Shown: positions 1 to 6,495, numbered from the stretch's first letter. The stretch: 10,250 bases of DNA from UBA8828 sp046315175 (GCA_046315175.1 JBKDBK010000029.1:1-10250), one strand, 5' to 3'. The notes: a model not told the origin generated them from the sequence alone. Numbers and translations: made by a program.

Positions 1-160
1 CGGCGCGACCAGCTTCCAGGTCTTCTCGTTCGCGGACGGCGACAACTGGGAGCTCACGATGCGCGCCATCCCCGAGCCCTCCACCTACGGCCTCATCCTC
101 GGCGCCCTCGCCCTCGCCGGCGCCGCCGCCCGTCGCCGCCGGAAAAAGGTGGGCAGCTGA
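1..160 (+). CDS. PEP-CTERM sorting domain protein, C-terminal end only
   Basis: The reading frame enters from the left edge (codons start at base 2) and ends at TGA 158-160, giving 52 residues. The last 30 residues form a textbook PEP-CTERM signal: the motif IPEPSTYG, a hydrophobic stretch LILGALALAGAAA, then the basic cluster RRRRKK and a short tail VGS. In this family the signal is recognised at the inner membrane by an exosortase, which cleaves near the PEP motif and hands the protein to the cell surface or the exopolysaccharide matrix. The segment before it (FSFADGDNWELTMRA) looks like the end of a beta-rich domain, but too little is visible to name the passenger. The protein is exported, and its neighbours are polysaccharide genes, as is common for PEP-CTERM proteins. 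The start lies outside the window. Confidence 0.9.
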   Translation, partial: GATSFQVFSFADGDNWELTMRAIPEPSTYGLILGALALAGAAARRRRKKVGS

Positions 161-212
161 TCAGGGCAATAGCTTAACACGGGACCAGGGCGATAGGATG
201 TCTCCTGCCTCG

Positions 213-267
213 GGTAGGGAGGCCTCCCCGAGGCCTCCGTGCATCTCCCGTGCCGCCGTGCCCCTGT
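213..267. repeat. 55-bp extragenic palindromic repeat, copy 1
   Basis: This is identical to bases 378-432, offset by 165. Its core is a perfect hairpin at 218-238, with arms GGAGGCCTC and GAGGCCTCC around a CCC loop, preceded by GGTAGG. The bases just left of this copy allow a competing hairpin: CCTCGGG (208-214) can pair with CCCGAGG (227-233), which copy 2 cannot form. A conserved head followed by a short tight hairpin resembles REP-type elements. No T-run follows, so an ordinary intrinsic terminator is unlikely. Confidence 0.85.
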
Positions 268-377
268 GCTCTGCGGTATCAGTGGCGTCTGCGGTGTCCG
301 CGGGCTACAAATCGCCGACGCTCGTTTCCTCTCGCTCCTCCAGTGCCCCTGTACCCTTTGCCCCCGCCACCCGTCTT

Positions 378-432
378 GGTAGGGAGGCCTCCCCGAGGCC
401 TCCGTGCATCTCCCGTGCCGCCGTGCCCCTGT
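378..432. repeat. 55-bp extragenic palindromic repeat, copy 2
   Basis: This is an exact match to 213-267, with the same 9+3+9 hairpin at 383-403. It is directly followed by the first unit of the GAGCCAACGAGC array, suggesting that the two repeat types form a composite block. The 110 bases between the two copies share no obvious similarity with the copies. Confidence 0.85.
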
Positions 433-670
433 CATCGTTATCCCGCCAGCGAGCCAACGAGCCATACTCCCGTCCCCCTGTGCCCCCGACACCTGTCATA
501 GCTATCCCGCTAGCAAGCTAGCGAGCCAACGAGCCAGCGAGCCAACGAGCTCTCCCGCCCGCTCCCTTCTAACACCGCTAACACCGCTATCCCGCTAGTG
601 AGCCAGCGAGCCAACGAGCCAACGAGCTAGAGAGCCATAATCCGCCCCCCTGCGCTTCAGCGCCATAATT
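433..670. repeat. Degenerate tandem array of GAGCCAACGAGC-type units
   Basis: Three related units start with TATCCCGC at 439, 503 and 588. Each runs into one or more copies of AGCGAGCCAACGAGC. Units 1 and 3 then continue into a similar tail (GAGCCATACTCCC near 459, GAGCCATAATCCG near 633, and a further related GCGCCATAATTCCC near 659). Spacing is irregular (about 64 and 85 bases), and sub-repeats alternate between GAGCCAGC and GAGCCAAC. This is not a CRISPR array: units are imperfect, spacers vary in length and resemble the repeats. Confidence 0.75.
664..669 (+). promoter_or_regulatory. Possible -10 box ahead of the aminotransferase gene
   Basis: CATAAT matches the sigma-70 -10 consensus at 5 of 6 positions and lies 39 bases before the GTG at 709, in otherwise GC-rich DNA. 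No matching -35 is visible at the usual spacing. The same hexamer occurs at 636-641 as part of the degenerate repeat array, so it may simply belong to a repeat unit. This is a weak call. Confidence 0.25.
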
Positions 671-708
671 CCCTCGCCCCTCATTCCTCCTTCCGCTCAA
701 TCCACCCC

Positions 709-1860
709 GTGTCACTGCAGGAGCCACGAATCTATCTCTCGCCGCCCGACATCGGGGCGGCCGAGCGGGCCTACGTCCAGGAAGCCTTCGACGGCAACTG
801 GGTCGCGCCCGTCGGACCCAACATCGACGCCTTTGAGCGCGCCTTCGCCCAGCGCGTCGGCTCCGCCCACGCCGTCGCCCTCGCCTCCGGCACCGCCGCC
901 CTCCATCTCGCCCTCCGCCTCTCCGGCGTGACCCAGGGCGATGAGGTCGTCTGCTCCACCCTCACCTTCGTCGCCTCCGCCTCCCCCATTGTCCAGCTCG
1001 GCGCTAAGCCCGTCTTCGTCGATTCCGAGGAGACGAGTTGGAACGCCGACCCCGCCCTGATCGCCGAGCTCCTCGCCCGCAAGGCAAGGCAGGGTAGGGC
1101 GCCCCGCGCCCTCGTCCTCGCCCATCTCTACGGCCAATCGGCCGACATCGACCCCATCCTCGACGCCTGCCAGCGTCACGGCGTCACCCTTATCGAGGAC
1201 GCCGCCGAGGCCCTCGGCGCCACCTACCGCGGACGAGCCCCGGGCGCCCTCGGCCGCGCCGGCATCCATTCCTTCAACGGCAACAAGATCATCACCACCT
1301 CCGGCGGCGGCATGCTCGTCACCGACGACGCCGCCCTCGCCCAGTCCGCCCGCCACCTCGCCACCCAGGCTCGCGACCCCGCTCCGCACTACGAGCACAC
1401 CACTTTGGGCTACAACTACCGCATGAGCAACGTCTGCGCCGGCATTGGCCGCGGCCAGCTCGAGTCCCTCGCCACCAAGGTCGCCCGCCGCCGCGCCCAC
1501 TTCGAGGCCTACCGCGCCGCCCTGGGCGACCTCCCCGGCGTCACCCTCCAACCCGAGGCCCCCTGGGGCACCTCCACCCGCTGGCTCACCTGCCTCACCC
1601 TCGACCCCACCCTCGCCGGCACCGATCGCGACCGTGTCCGCCTTGCCCTTGAGGCCGCCAACATCGAGAGCCGCCCCCTCTGGAAGCCCATGCACCTCCA
1701 GCCCGTCTTCCATGGCGTCGAGGTAGCCGACCGCGGCGTCGCCGCCCACCTCTTCGCCCAAGGCCTTTGCCTTCCCTCCGGCTCGGGTATGTCCGATGCC
1801 GAGCGCGCCCGCGTCATCGCCACCCTGCTCAGCTGCTTCGGCTCCCGCCACTCCGCCTAG
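709..1860 (+). CDS. pglE: DegT/DnrJ/EryC1/StrS sugar aminotransferase, PglE/EpsN type
   Basis: A PLP-dependent aminotransferase of 383 residues, the usual family length. Relatives PglE (Campylobacter) and EpsN (Bacillus) transfer an amino group from glutamate to C4 of UDP-4-keto-6-deoxy-GlcNAc on the way to UDP-N,N'-diacetylbacillosamine. Visible signatures: N-terminal YLSPPDIG; cofactor-phosphate loop SGTAALHLAL from Ser60; IEDAAEALGA with Asp164 facing the pyridine nitrogen; SFNGNKIITTSGGGML with Lys193 forming the Schiff base; YGQ, HYEH, GYNYRMSN and, near the C-terminus, ESRPLWKPMH and CLPSG. All match PglE more closely than ArnB or RffA types. The GTG at 709 is chosen because the protein begins as the family does; no ribosome binding site is apparent. 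Residues 125-132 (KARQGRAP) lie over a palindrome and may be a short insertion. The gene overlaps the convergent surface-protein gene by 32 bases. Function in amino-sugar synthesis is confident; the exact sugar is inferred. Confidence 0.9.
   Translation: MSLQEPRIYLSPPDIGAAERAYVQEAFDGNWVAPVGPNIDAFERAFAQRVGSAHAVALASGTAALHLALRLSGVTQGDEVVCSTLTFVASASPIVQLGAKPVFVDSEETSWNADPALIAELLARKARQGRAPRALVLAHLYGQSADIDPILDACQRHGVTLIEDAAEALGATYRGRAPGALGRAGIHSFNGNKIITTSGGGMLVTDDAALAQSARHLATQARDPAPHYEHTTLGYNYRMSNVCAGIGRGQLESLATKVARRRAHFEAYRAALGDLPGVTLQPEAPWGTSTRWLTCLTLDPTLAGTDRDRVRLALEAANIESRPLWKPMHLQPVFHGVEVADRGVAAHLFAQGLCLPSGSGMSDAERARVIATLLSCFGSRHSA
1096..1112. repeat. Perfect hairpin inside the aminotransferase gene, related in layout to the intergenic repeat
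   Basis: Arms AGGGCGC (1096-1102) and GCGCCCT (1106-1112) flank a CCC loop, and GGGTAGGG runs through the left side (1092-1099). The intergenic repeat has the same plan: GGTAGGG, an arm, a CCC loop, the matching arm. The hairpin falls in a surface linker of the protein (about residues 125-133), between the end of one helix and the strand RALVLAHLYG. Given the GC content, a chance palindrome is possible. Confidence 0.5.
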
Positions 1861-3196
1861 CCCGCTGGGCCACAGGGAGGGTTTCCTGACCCCAGCGTCT
1901 TGCCCGGCGCCCATAAGCCGTTGCCAGCGCGAGCATCGCCGCCCAGCCAAGCGCCGACCCCTCGGGCACCTGCGCCACCTCCGCTGTCCAGGTCAGCGCG
2001 AGCCCGCCCTGCCCATCGGCCCCCACGCTCCAACTTCCCTCCCCGTCCACAGGGCCGTTCTCCAGCAAGGGCATGCCGCGCACAATCCCATCTCCCCAAC
2101 TGTCGAGAAAGGCAAACGTCCGAGTCGCATCCCAGTAAGGACTCGACCAGTCCGCCTCGGCTATCGCCAGCAAGCTGCCTGACTCAAAGACAAGCTCGCC
2201 CATCACCCAAAGCGCCGCCCCCGCGTCTTCCGTCGGCCGCCAAGTCAGCCTGCCCCCCGCGGCCACCGACGCCGTTCCCATCCAGCCCGACATCCCCGCG
2301 CCGGCGTCCACGGCGATCTCTCCCGCGATCACGCCGCCGTCGAGCCACCCTCCCTCAACCTCCAACAATCCCCCAAGGCTGGCGTCTCCCAACTCGAGCG
2401 TCGCATTGGCCAGCTCGATGCGCCCCGTCTCCACCGACCCGCCGAGACGCACCGTGCCTCCCGCGATTCGCAGCACCCCGGTCGCGATCCGAGGGAAGTG
2501 CGACAAATCCAGGTAGCCGGACCGGTTCACGACCACCTCCTCCGCCACAAGCCGGCCTCCCGCCATCGGGCTGAAGCTTCCCTCGCCGATCACCAGCTTG
2601 CCCACCCGCGCGACCTCTCCCGCAAAGCTGAACGAGGCGCTTGTCGCCTCCAGCGTCGCCTCCGAGAGCGCCAACGGGTCCGCCGCCTCAATCACCACGC
2701 TTCCATCCACGCCCATCACCCGCAGTCCGCCCGCGCCGCTCGCCCCGGCGCCAATCGACAGCATCCCCTGGCCGGTTTTGAGAAGCGTCGAACCCGCGGC
2801 CAGGCTATCGAGCGCAATCGACCCGCCGGGCGCCACCTGCCAGGTCGACGCCGCCTCGGGCGACGCTCCCCCCAGCCGATGCCATCCCGGGTCCAACGTC
2901 GTCACCCCCGCCACCCGCGCCTCCGGGTTCAGCATCAGGTTGAGCGCCATCGGGCTTTCGATCACCAAGGTGATCGTCCCTCCGCCCGTCGCGCCGCCGA
3001 TGTCAACCCAGCCGCCGCCCGCCACCGGCTTGATCCACACCGTCTCGCCCCCGAGGGGCAGCGCGCCACCCTCCCAGTTGTCCGGGTTGGACCAGCTCCA
3101 TCCGTCGCCCGCGCCGGTCCAGGTGGCGGCCGACAGCGCGAGGCAGGGCAGGGTGAGCGCGGCAAGGAAGAGGGATGTCCATCGAGCGTTTCGCAT
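1829..3196 (-). CDS. Exported beta-repeat surface protein with PEP-CTERM-like tail
   Basis: A 455-residue protein read from ATG at 3196 to TGA at 1829. The frame is open further upstream, but this Met gives a clean signal peptide (basic start MRNARW, hydrophobic core LFLAALTLPCLAL, likely cleavage after LSA). Right after it comes TWTGAGDGWSWSNPDNWEGG, the opening of many autotransporter-like and PEP-CTERM proteins. The body consists of Gly/Ala/Val-rich beta strands; LLKTGQGMLSIGA (about residues 132-145) fits the passenger-associated transport repeat. Near the end, VPEGSALGW (from residue 410), a hydrophobic run and RRARRW form a PEP-CTERM-like signal in which the usual third Pro/Ser position is Gly. 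Unusually, 20 more residues (436-455) follow the basic cluster and run into the 3' end of the convergent aminotransferase gene. The protein is probably anchored or released at the surface; no enzymatic motif was found. Its specific role is unknown. Confidence 0.82.
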   Translation of the reverse strand: MRNARWTSLFLAALTLPCLALSAATWTGAGDGWSWSNPDNWEGGALPLGGETVWIKPVAGGGWVDIGGATGGGTITLVIESPMALNLMLNPEARVAGVTTLDPGWHRLGGASPEAASTWQVAPGGSIALDSLAAGSTLLKTGQGMLSIGAGASGAGGLRVMGVDGSVVIEAADPLALSEATLEATSASFSFAGEVARVGKLVIGEGSFSPMAGGRLVAEEVVVNRSGYLDLSHFPRIATGVLRIAGGTVRLGGSVETGRIELANATLELGDASLGGLLEVEGGWLDGGVIAGEIAVDAGAGMSGWMGTASVAAGGRLTWRPTEDAGAALWVMGELVFESGSLLAIAEADWSSPYWDATRTFAFLDSWGDGIVRGMPLLENGPVDGEGSWSVGADGQGGLALTWTAEVAQVPEGSALGWAAMLALATAYGRRARRWGQETLPVAQRARRSGGSRSS

Positions 3197-3319
3197 GCCT
3201 ACGACCCATCGCCGTCGGGGCTCATCCGCGACATCCCCCATGCCTCAGGGCAAAAGACCTCGGCGCCGGATGGGGACTTTGCTTGCCGAGATTCCCCCGC
3301 GGCGGGAACATCGTCCGCG
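3197..3319. other. Divergent intergenic region between surface-protein and lipoprotein genes
   Basis: This 123-base gap should contain start signals for both the minus-strand surface-protein gene and the plus-strand lipoprotein gene. I see no convincing -35/-10 pair on either strand, no operator-like palindrome and no ribosome binding site that decides a start. Confidence 0.4.
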
Positions 3320-5650
3320 ATGAGGCTCCTCCTCGCCGCCTGCCTCGCCGCCTGCCTCGGCGGATGCGCGCATGCGCCCAATCGCGGACCCTTGTTTGCG
3401 GAGGGACAATGGTCCGGGCCCGTCTGGATCCCCGATTCGCCCGAGTTTGAGGAACTGGTCGCCGCCCAGGAACTCGCCGATTGGTGCGAGCGCGTCACCG
3501 GTCGCCGCCCCGAGGTCCGTTCCGAACCCGCCGAGCCTGTCGTCGCCGGCATCGCCGTCGGCCGCACCCGCGCCGCCCAGCGCCTCCGCTGCTCTCCCCC
3601 AGGCGGCGATGGCGACACCGCCGTGCGCCGTTCCCACGGCGCCCTGCCCGTCATCCTCGGCAACTCACCCGCCGCGACCCGCATGGCCGCCGGGCGCCTC
3701 GCCGCCCAGGCTCTTGGCGTCACCTTCGCCATGCCCGGCGCCGCCGGCGCCGACTGGGAGCAGCGCGCGCGCGTCGAGACGCCCCCCGATGAGTCCTGGG
3801 CGCCCTCCTTCGCCTGGAGGGCCATCTCCGGTCTCGAAAACCCGGAGTCCATCGCCTGGGGGCGCGCCGTCGGCTACGGCTCCCGCCCCCGCTCCACGCA
3901 CGGCCTCCACCTCGCCTTCACCCCGCAGCTCTTCGCCGCCCGCCCCGACCTCTTCCCCGGTTTCGACGGCTCGCCGCTCCCCCCCGTGCGCCGCGGTCGC
4001 TCCGCCCAGCCCGACCTCACCCATCCCGACGCCGCAGCCATCGCCGCCGACGCCGCCCGTCGCTGGCTCGCCACCAACCCCGCCGAGATCGCCGTCCCCC
4101 TCGGCATCAACGACAGCGTGGTCTGGCCGCCAGGCCCGGCTCACTGGCCAGGCGCCAAGGTCTGGGACGGCCGCCCCGACCGCTCCGACGTCGTCTTCGC
4201 CTTCCTCAACCGCGTCGCCGCCGCCGATTGGAATCCCGGCGGCGACCGCGCCCTCGGCGCGCTCGCCTACCTCGACGCCGCCCGCGCGCCCTCCTTCCCC
4301 GTCCACCCCGCCGTCTTCCCCGCTGTCTGCGCCGATCGCATCCAGTATGCCAACCCCGACTACGCCAAGCTCGAGGCCGACAACCTCGCCGCCTGGGGTC
4401 GCTCCGGCGTGCGTCGCCTCGCCACCTGGGACTACGGCTTCGGCCGCGACGTGCCCTTCCCCCGCGTCCATCTTGGCGCCCTTGCCCAGTCCATCCGCGC
4501 CGCCCACGCCGCCGGCGTCGACTCCTGGTACGCCGAGGTCGAACCGCTCTGGGTCTTCGACGCCCCCAAGGTCTGGATCGCCGCCCAGATGCTGTCCGAC
4601 ATCGCCGCCGATCCCGCCCGCCTCGAGGCGCGCTGGTTCGGCGCCGCCTACGGCCCCGCCGCCGAACCCATGCGCGCCCTCCACGCCGAGGTCGCCACCT
4701 GCTGGGCCGCCGCCTTCTCCACCCGGCTCGACGGCGAATGGCTGCGCGGCTGGCGCGACGGCGCCCTCGCCCTCCCTGGCATGGATGCCCTCCTCGCCGA
4801 CCGCGCCCCCGCTCTCCTCGCCCAAGCCGCCGCCGCGCTCGCCGCCGCGCCCGCCGATCCCCGTCACCGCCGCATGCGCCAGAGGCTCGGACAATTCCAG
4901 CTCGCCTGGGACGCCGTCGTCGCCCAGCGCCTCCGCGTCCGCGAGGCCGAGGCCGCCGCCCTCGGCCGAGGCGACCTCTCGCGCATGATCGCTGCCGAGA
5001 TTCGCCGCGACGCCGCCCTCGCCGCGCTCAACCGCCAGCCCTGGCCCGGCAGCCGCCCCGTCACCTGGCAGGATTTCCCCGAACCCAATCCCTGGCCCCT
5101 CCTCGTCCGCGGCAACGACGACCTCCCCGCCGAGGCCCCGCTCGCCGCGCGCCTCGCCTCGGCCGTCCGCGCGCTTCCGCCCGCGACCGGCTCCGCCTCG
5201 GCGCGATGGACCTCGCCCGCCGATCCCCGCGCCCACGGCTGGACTCTCTGGCTGGCCGACGCCTCCCGCCTCGTGCCGGGCGATGCCACCCTCGGCGCCG
5301 TCGGCCCCCAGGGGCGTCTCCACCGCCGCCTCCCCGTCTCGCCCGGCGAGGTGCTCGAGGTCGCCGTCGTCGTCGACGCCGCCACCTCCGCCCAGCCGGG
5401 CAGCGCCCTCCTCACCGTGCGCTTCCCCGCGCCCGCCGCCGCCCCGAGCGCGCCGCCTTCCCTCCACCCCGACCCCAAGCCCGACGCGCGCCGAGCCGTC
5501 CCCTTCACCATCCGTCTTGTCCGGGGCGACAACATCCTCCTCGTTCCCGTCAGCGCCGCCTCCGGTCCCGAGGCCGAGGTCGAGATTTCCTTCGTCGACC
5601 GCCTGCCTGGAATCGGTTCCATCACCGTAACCCGCATCCCCGTCCGCTGA
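3320..5650 (+). CDS. DUF4838-family envelope lipoprotein
   Basis: A 776-residue protein. The frame is open far upstream, but ATG 3320 is chosen because it begins a lipoprotein signal: MRLLLAACLAACLGGC with lipobox LGGC and lipidated Cys16. Residues about 40-150 (ELADWCERVTGRRPEV, then GIAVGRT and LPVILGNSPAATRMAAGRLA) resemble the N-terminal alpha/beta domain seen ahead of catalytic barrels in GH20 and GH67-like proteins. Residues about 165-450 fit DUF4838: STHGLHL (His194, His197), TPQLFAARPDLFPGFDG, PDLTHPDAAAIAADAARRWL, PLGINDS (Gly262 onward) and SWYAEVEPLW (Glu406, Glu408). The last 180 residues are beta-rich and may be a binding domain. DUF4838 has no settled biochemical function; its architecture suggests carbohydrate binding or hydrolysis. 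It stops 3 bases before the PglC-type gene, so the two are probably co-transcribed, implying a role in handling the glycan made by this locus. Family call is fairly sure; activity is inferred. Confidence 0.78.
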   Translation: MRLLLAACLAACLGGCAHAPNRGPLFAEGQWSGPVWIPDSPEFEELVAAQELADWCERVTGRRPEVRSEPAEPVVAGIAVGRTRAAQRLRCSPPGGDGDTAVRRSHGALPVILGNSPAATRMAAGRLAAQALGVTFAMPGAAGADWEQRARVETPPDESWAPSFAWRAISGLENPESIAWGRAVGYGSRPRSTHGLHLAFTPQLFAARPDLFPGFDGSPLPPVRRGRSAQPDLTHPDAAAIAADAARRWLATNPAEIAVPLGINDSVVWPPGPAHWPGAKVWDGRPDRSDVVFAFLNRVAAADWNPGGDRALGALAYLDAARAPSFPVHPAVFPAVCADRIQYANPDYAKLEADNLAAWGRSGVRRLATWDYGFGRDVPFPRVHLGALAQSIRAAHAAGVDSWYAEVEPLWVFDAPKVWIAAQMLSDIAADPARLEARWFGAAYGPAAEPMRALHAEVATCWAAAFSTRLDGEWLRGWRDGALALPGMDALLADRAPALLAQAAAALAAAPADPRHRRMRQRLGQFQLAWDAVVAQRLRVREAEAAALGRGDLSRMIAAEIRRDAALAALNRQPWPGSRPVTWQDFPEPNPWPLLVRGNDDLPAEAPLAARLASAVRALPPATGSASARWTSPADPRAHGWTLWLADASRLVPGDATLGAVGPQGRLHRRLPVSPGEVLEVAVVVDAATSAQPGSALLTVRFPAPAAAPSAPPSLHPDPKPDARRAVPFTIRLVRGDNILLVPVSAASGPEAEVEISFVDRLPGIGSITVTRIPVR

Positions 5651-5653
5651 TCC

Positions 5654-6358
5654 ATGGCCAAACGCATCCTTCTCCTGCCCCTCTTCCTCGTCGGCGCCCT
5701 CGCCATGGCCCCGGTCGTCCTGCTCACGGCCGTCGTCCGCGTCGTCGCGGGCTACGCCGCGTCCAAGCGCCTCTTCGACATCCTCTTCGCCCTCGGCTGG
5801 CTCCTCGCCTTCTCGCCCCTTCTCGCCGCCGTCGCCCTCCTCGTCCGCCTCAAGCTCGGCACCCCCATTCTCTTCACCCACGTCCGCCCAGGCCAGGCCG
5901 GCCAGCCCTTCCTCATGGTCAAGTTCCGCTCCATGACCGACGCGCGCGATCCCGCCGGCGACCTGCTCCCCGACCACGAACGCCTCACCCACTTCGGCCG
6001 CTTCCTCCGCTCCTCCAGCCTCGATGAGTTTCCCGAGATGTGGAATGTCCTCGTCGGCGACATGAGCGTGGTCGGCCCCCGCCCCCTGCTCATGGAGTAC
6101 GTGCCCCTCTACAACGACGCGCAACGCCGCCGCCTCGACGTGAGGCCCGGGGTCACCGGTTGGGCCCAGATCAACGGTCGCAACGCGTTGTCATGGGACG
6201 AGAAATTCGCCCTCGACACCTGGTATGTTGAGAATCGCGGCCTCCTTCTCGACCTCCGCATCGTCGCCCGCACCTTCTTCAAGGTCTTCGCCCGCTCCGG
6301 CATCGACCACTCCGCCGACCGCCCCATGCCCCGCTTCGTAGGCAACTCGTCCCGCTGA
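5654..6358 (+). CDS. pglC: PglC-type phosphoglycosyl transferase (initiating sugar transferase)
   Basis: A 234-residue bacterial sugar transferase. The family moves a sugar-1-phosphate from a UDP-sugar to undecaprenyl phosphate at the inner membrane, the first step in building a lipid-linked glycan. Visible landmarks: KRLFD (38-42); a hydrophobic helix with Ser54-Pro55, the break point of the re-entrant membrane helix in PglC; KFRSM; RLTHFGRFLR; LDEFPEMWNVL with the catalytic pair Asp124-Glu125; GDMSVVGPRPLLMEYVPLYN; RPGVTGWAQINGRNALSW; WYVEN and LLLDLRI. YVPLYN, GRNALSW and RSGI near the end match C. jejuni PglC, whose substrate is UDP-diNAcBac, and a PglE-type gene is nearby. Unusual is an additional hydrophobic stretch at residues 5-31 before the family core; small enzymes normally start near KR.FD. 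Met18 (5705) is an alternative start that shortens this stretch. I prefer 5654 for its tight coupling to the upstream stop. Confidence 0.92.
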   Translation: MAKRILLLPLFLVGALAMAPVVLLTAVVRVVAGYAASKRLFDILFALGWLLAFSPLLAAVALLVRLKLGTPILFTHVRPGQAGQPFLMVKFRSMTDARDPAGDLLPDHERLTHFGRFLRSSSLDEFPEMWNVLVGDMSVVGPRPLLMEYVPLYNDAQRRRLDVRPGVTGWAQINGRNALSWDEKFALDTWYVENRGLLLDLRIVARTFFKVFARSGIDHSADRPMPRFVGNSSR

Positions 6359-6381
6359 ACGGGCGTCGGGTCGGCGGCGGG

Positions 6382-6453
6382 TGCGGGTGGAGGGAGTCGA
6401 ACCCTCGTCTCAAGCTTGGGAAGCTCACATAATAGCCGTTATACGACACCCGC
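6382..6453 (-). tRNA. tRNA-Gly, anticodon CCC
   Basis: Read on the minus strand, 72 bases fold completely. Acceptor stem GCGGGTG pairs with CACCCGC, discriminator A. The D-arm GTAT/TTAT encloses a loop with GG. Anticodon stem TGAGC pairs with GCTTG (with two G-U wobbles at the outer end) around loop TTCCCAA, so the anticodon is CCC. The variable loop is AGAC. T-stem GAGGG pairs with CCCTC around TTCGACT. The CCA end is not encoded (CCC follows the discriminator). U8-C9 and the short D-stem resemble E. coli tRNA-Gly(UCC). It reads GGG codons. The gene lies antisense between two glycan genes read on the + strand. Confidence 0.95.
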
Positions 6454-6466
6454 GGCAGCCGCCCTT

Positions 6467-6495
6467 TTTATCCCCCGCCGGCCCTTCCCGGGCAA
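6467..6495 (-). promoter_or_regulatory. Sigma-70-like promoter of the tRNA-Gly gene
   Basis: On the minus strand TTGCCC (6495-6490) and GATAAA (6472-6467) each match the consensus at 4 of 6 positions and are spaced 17 bases apart. Initiation would fall near 6460, just ahead of the mature tRNA 5' end at 6453. The A-run after the -10 stands out in very GC-rich DNA. Confidence 0.6.

Larger units (their letters stand above)
161..708. other. Gene-free, repeat-rich spacer
   Basis: No convincing gene lies in these 548 bases. The short open frames on both strands encode low-complexity Arg/Pro/Ser-rich peptides read through repeats. The contents, in order, are: two near-copies of CAGGGCRATAG (162-172 and 186-196); a 55-bp direct repeat at 213-267 and 378-432; and a degenerate array of GAGCCAACGAGC-type units from about 433 to 670. 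No terminator with a T-run follows the PEP-CTERM gene. The block separates that gene from the glycan locus and looks like a build-up of dispersed extragenic repeats. Confidence 0.7.

Noticed and set aside
433..670. Possible CRISPR array in the repeated spacer
   Set aside because: Units are imperfect and of irregular length, the sequence between repeats is itself related to the repeats, and no cas gene is present.
712..1950. Long minus-strand open frame opposite the aminotransferase gene
   Set aside because: It is a Gly/Ala/Glu-rich antisense shadow caused by high GC; the + strand has every PLP-enzyme motif in place.
2498..3319. Upstream extension of the lipoprotein frame
   Set aside because: This part lies antisense to the surface-protein gene and encodes an Arg/His-rich low-complexity peptide; the lipoprotein signal at 3320 fixes the start.
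3372..4988. 538-codon + strand frame overlapping the lipoprotein gene
   Set aside because: Pro/Ser/Ala-rich shadow; the competing frame has a lipobox and DUF4838 motifs.
4228..6027. 599-codon + strand frame overlapping the lipoprotein and PglC genes
   Set aside because: Almost pure Arg/Pro composition, typical of a third-frame artefact in C-rich coding DNA.
3665..6124. 819-codon minus-strand open frame opposite the lipoprotein and PglC genes
   Set aside because: Low-complexity Gly/Glu/Ala composition, spans two real genes, shows no domain or signal peptide.
6351..6363. Hairpin CCCG-CTGAA-CGGG considered as a terminator after the PglC-type gene or the tRNA
   Set aside because: Only four base pairs and no T-run on either strand.
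6359..6453. tRNA gene as an integration (attachment) site for a mobile element
   Set aside because: No integrase gene and no duplicated tRNA 3' end can be seen in the window.
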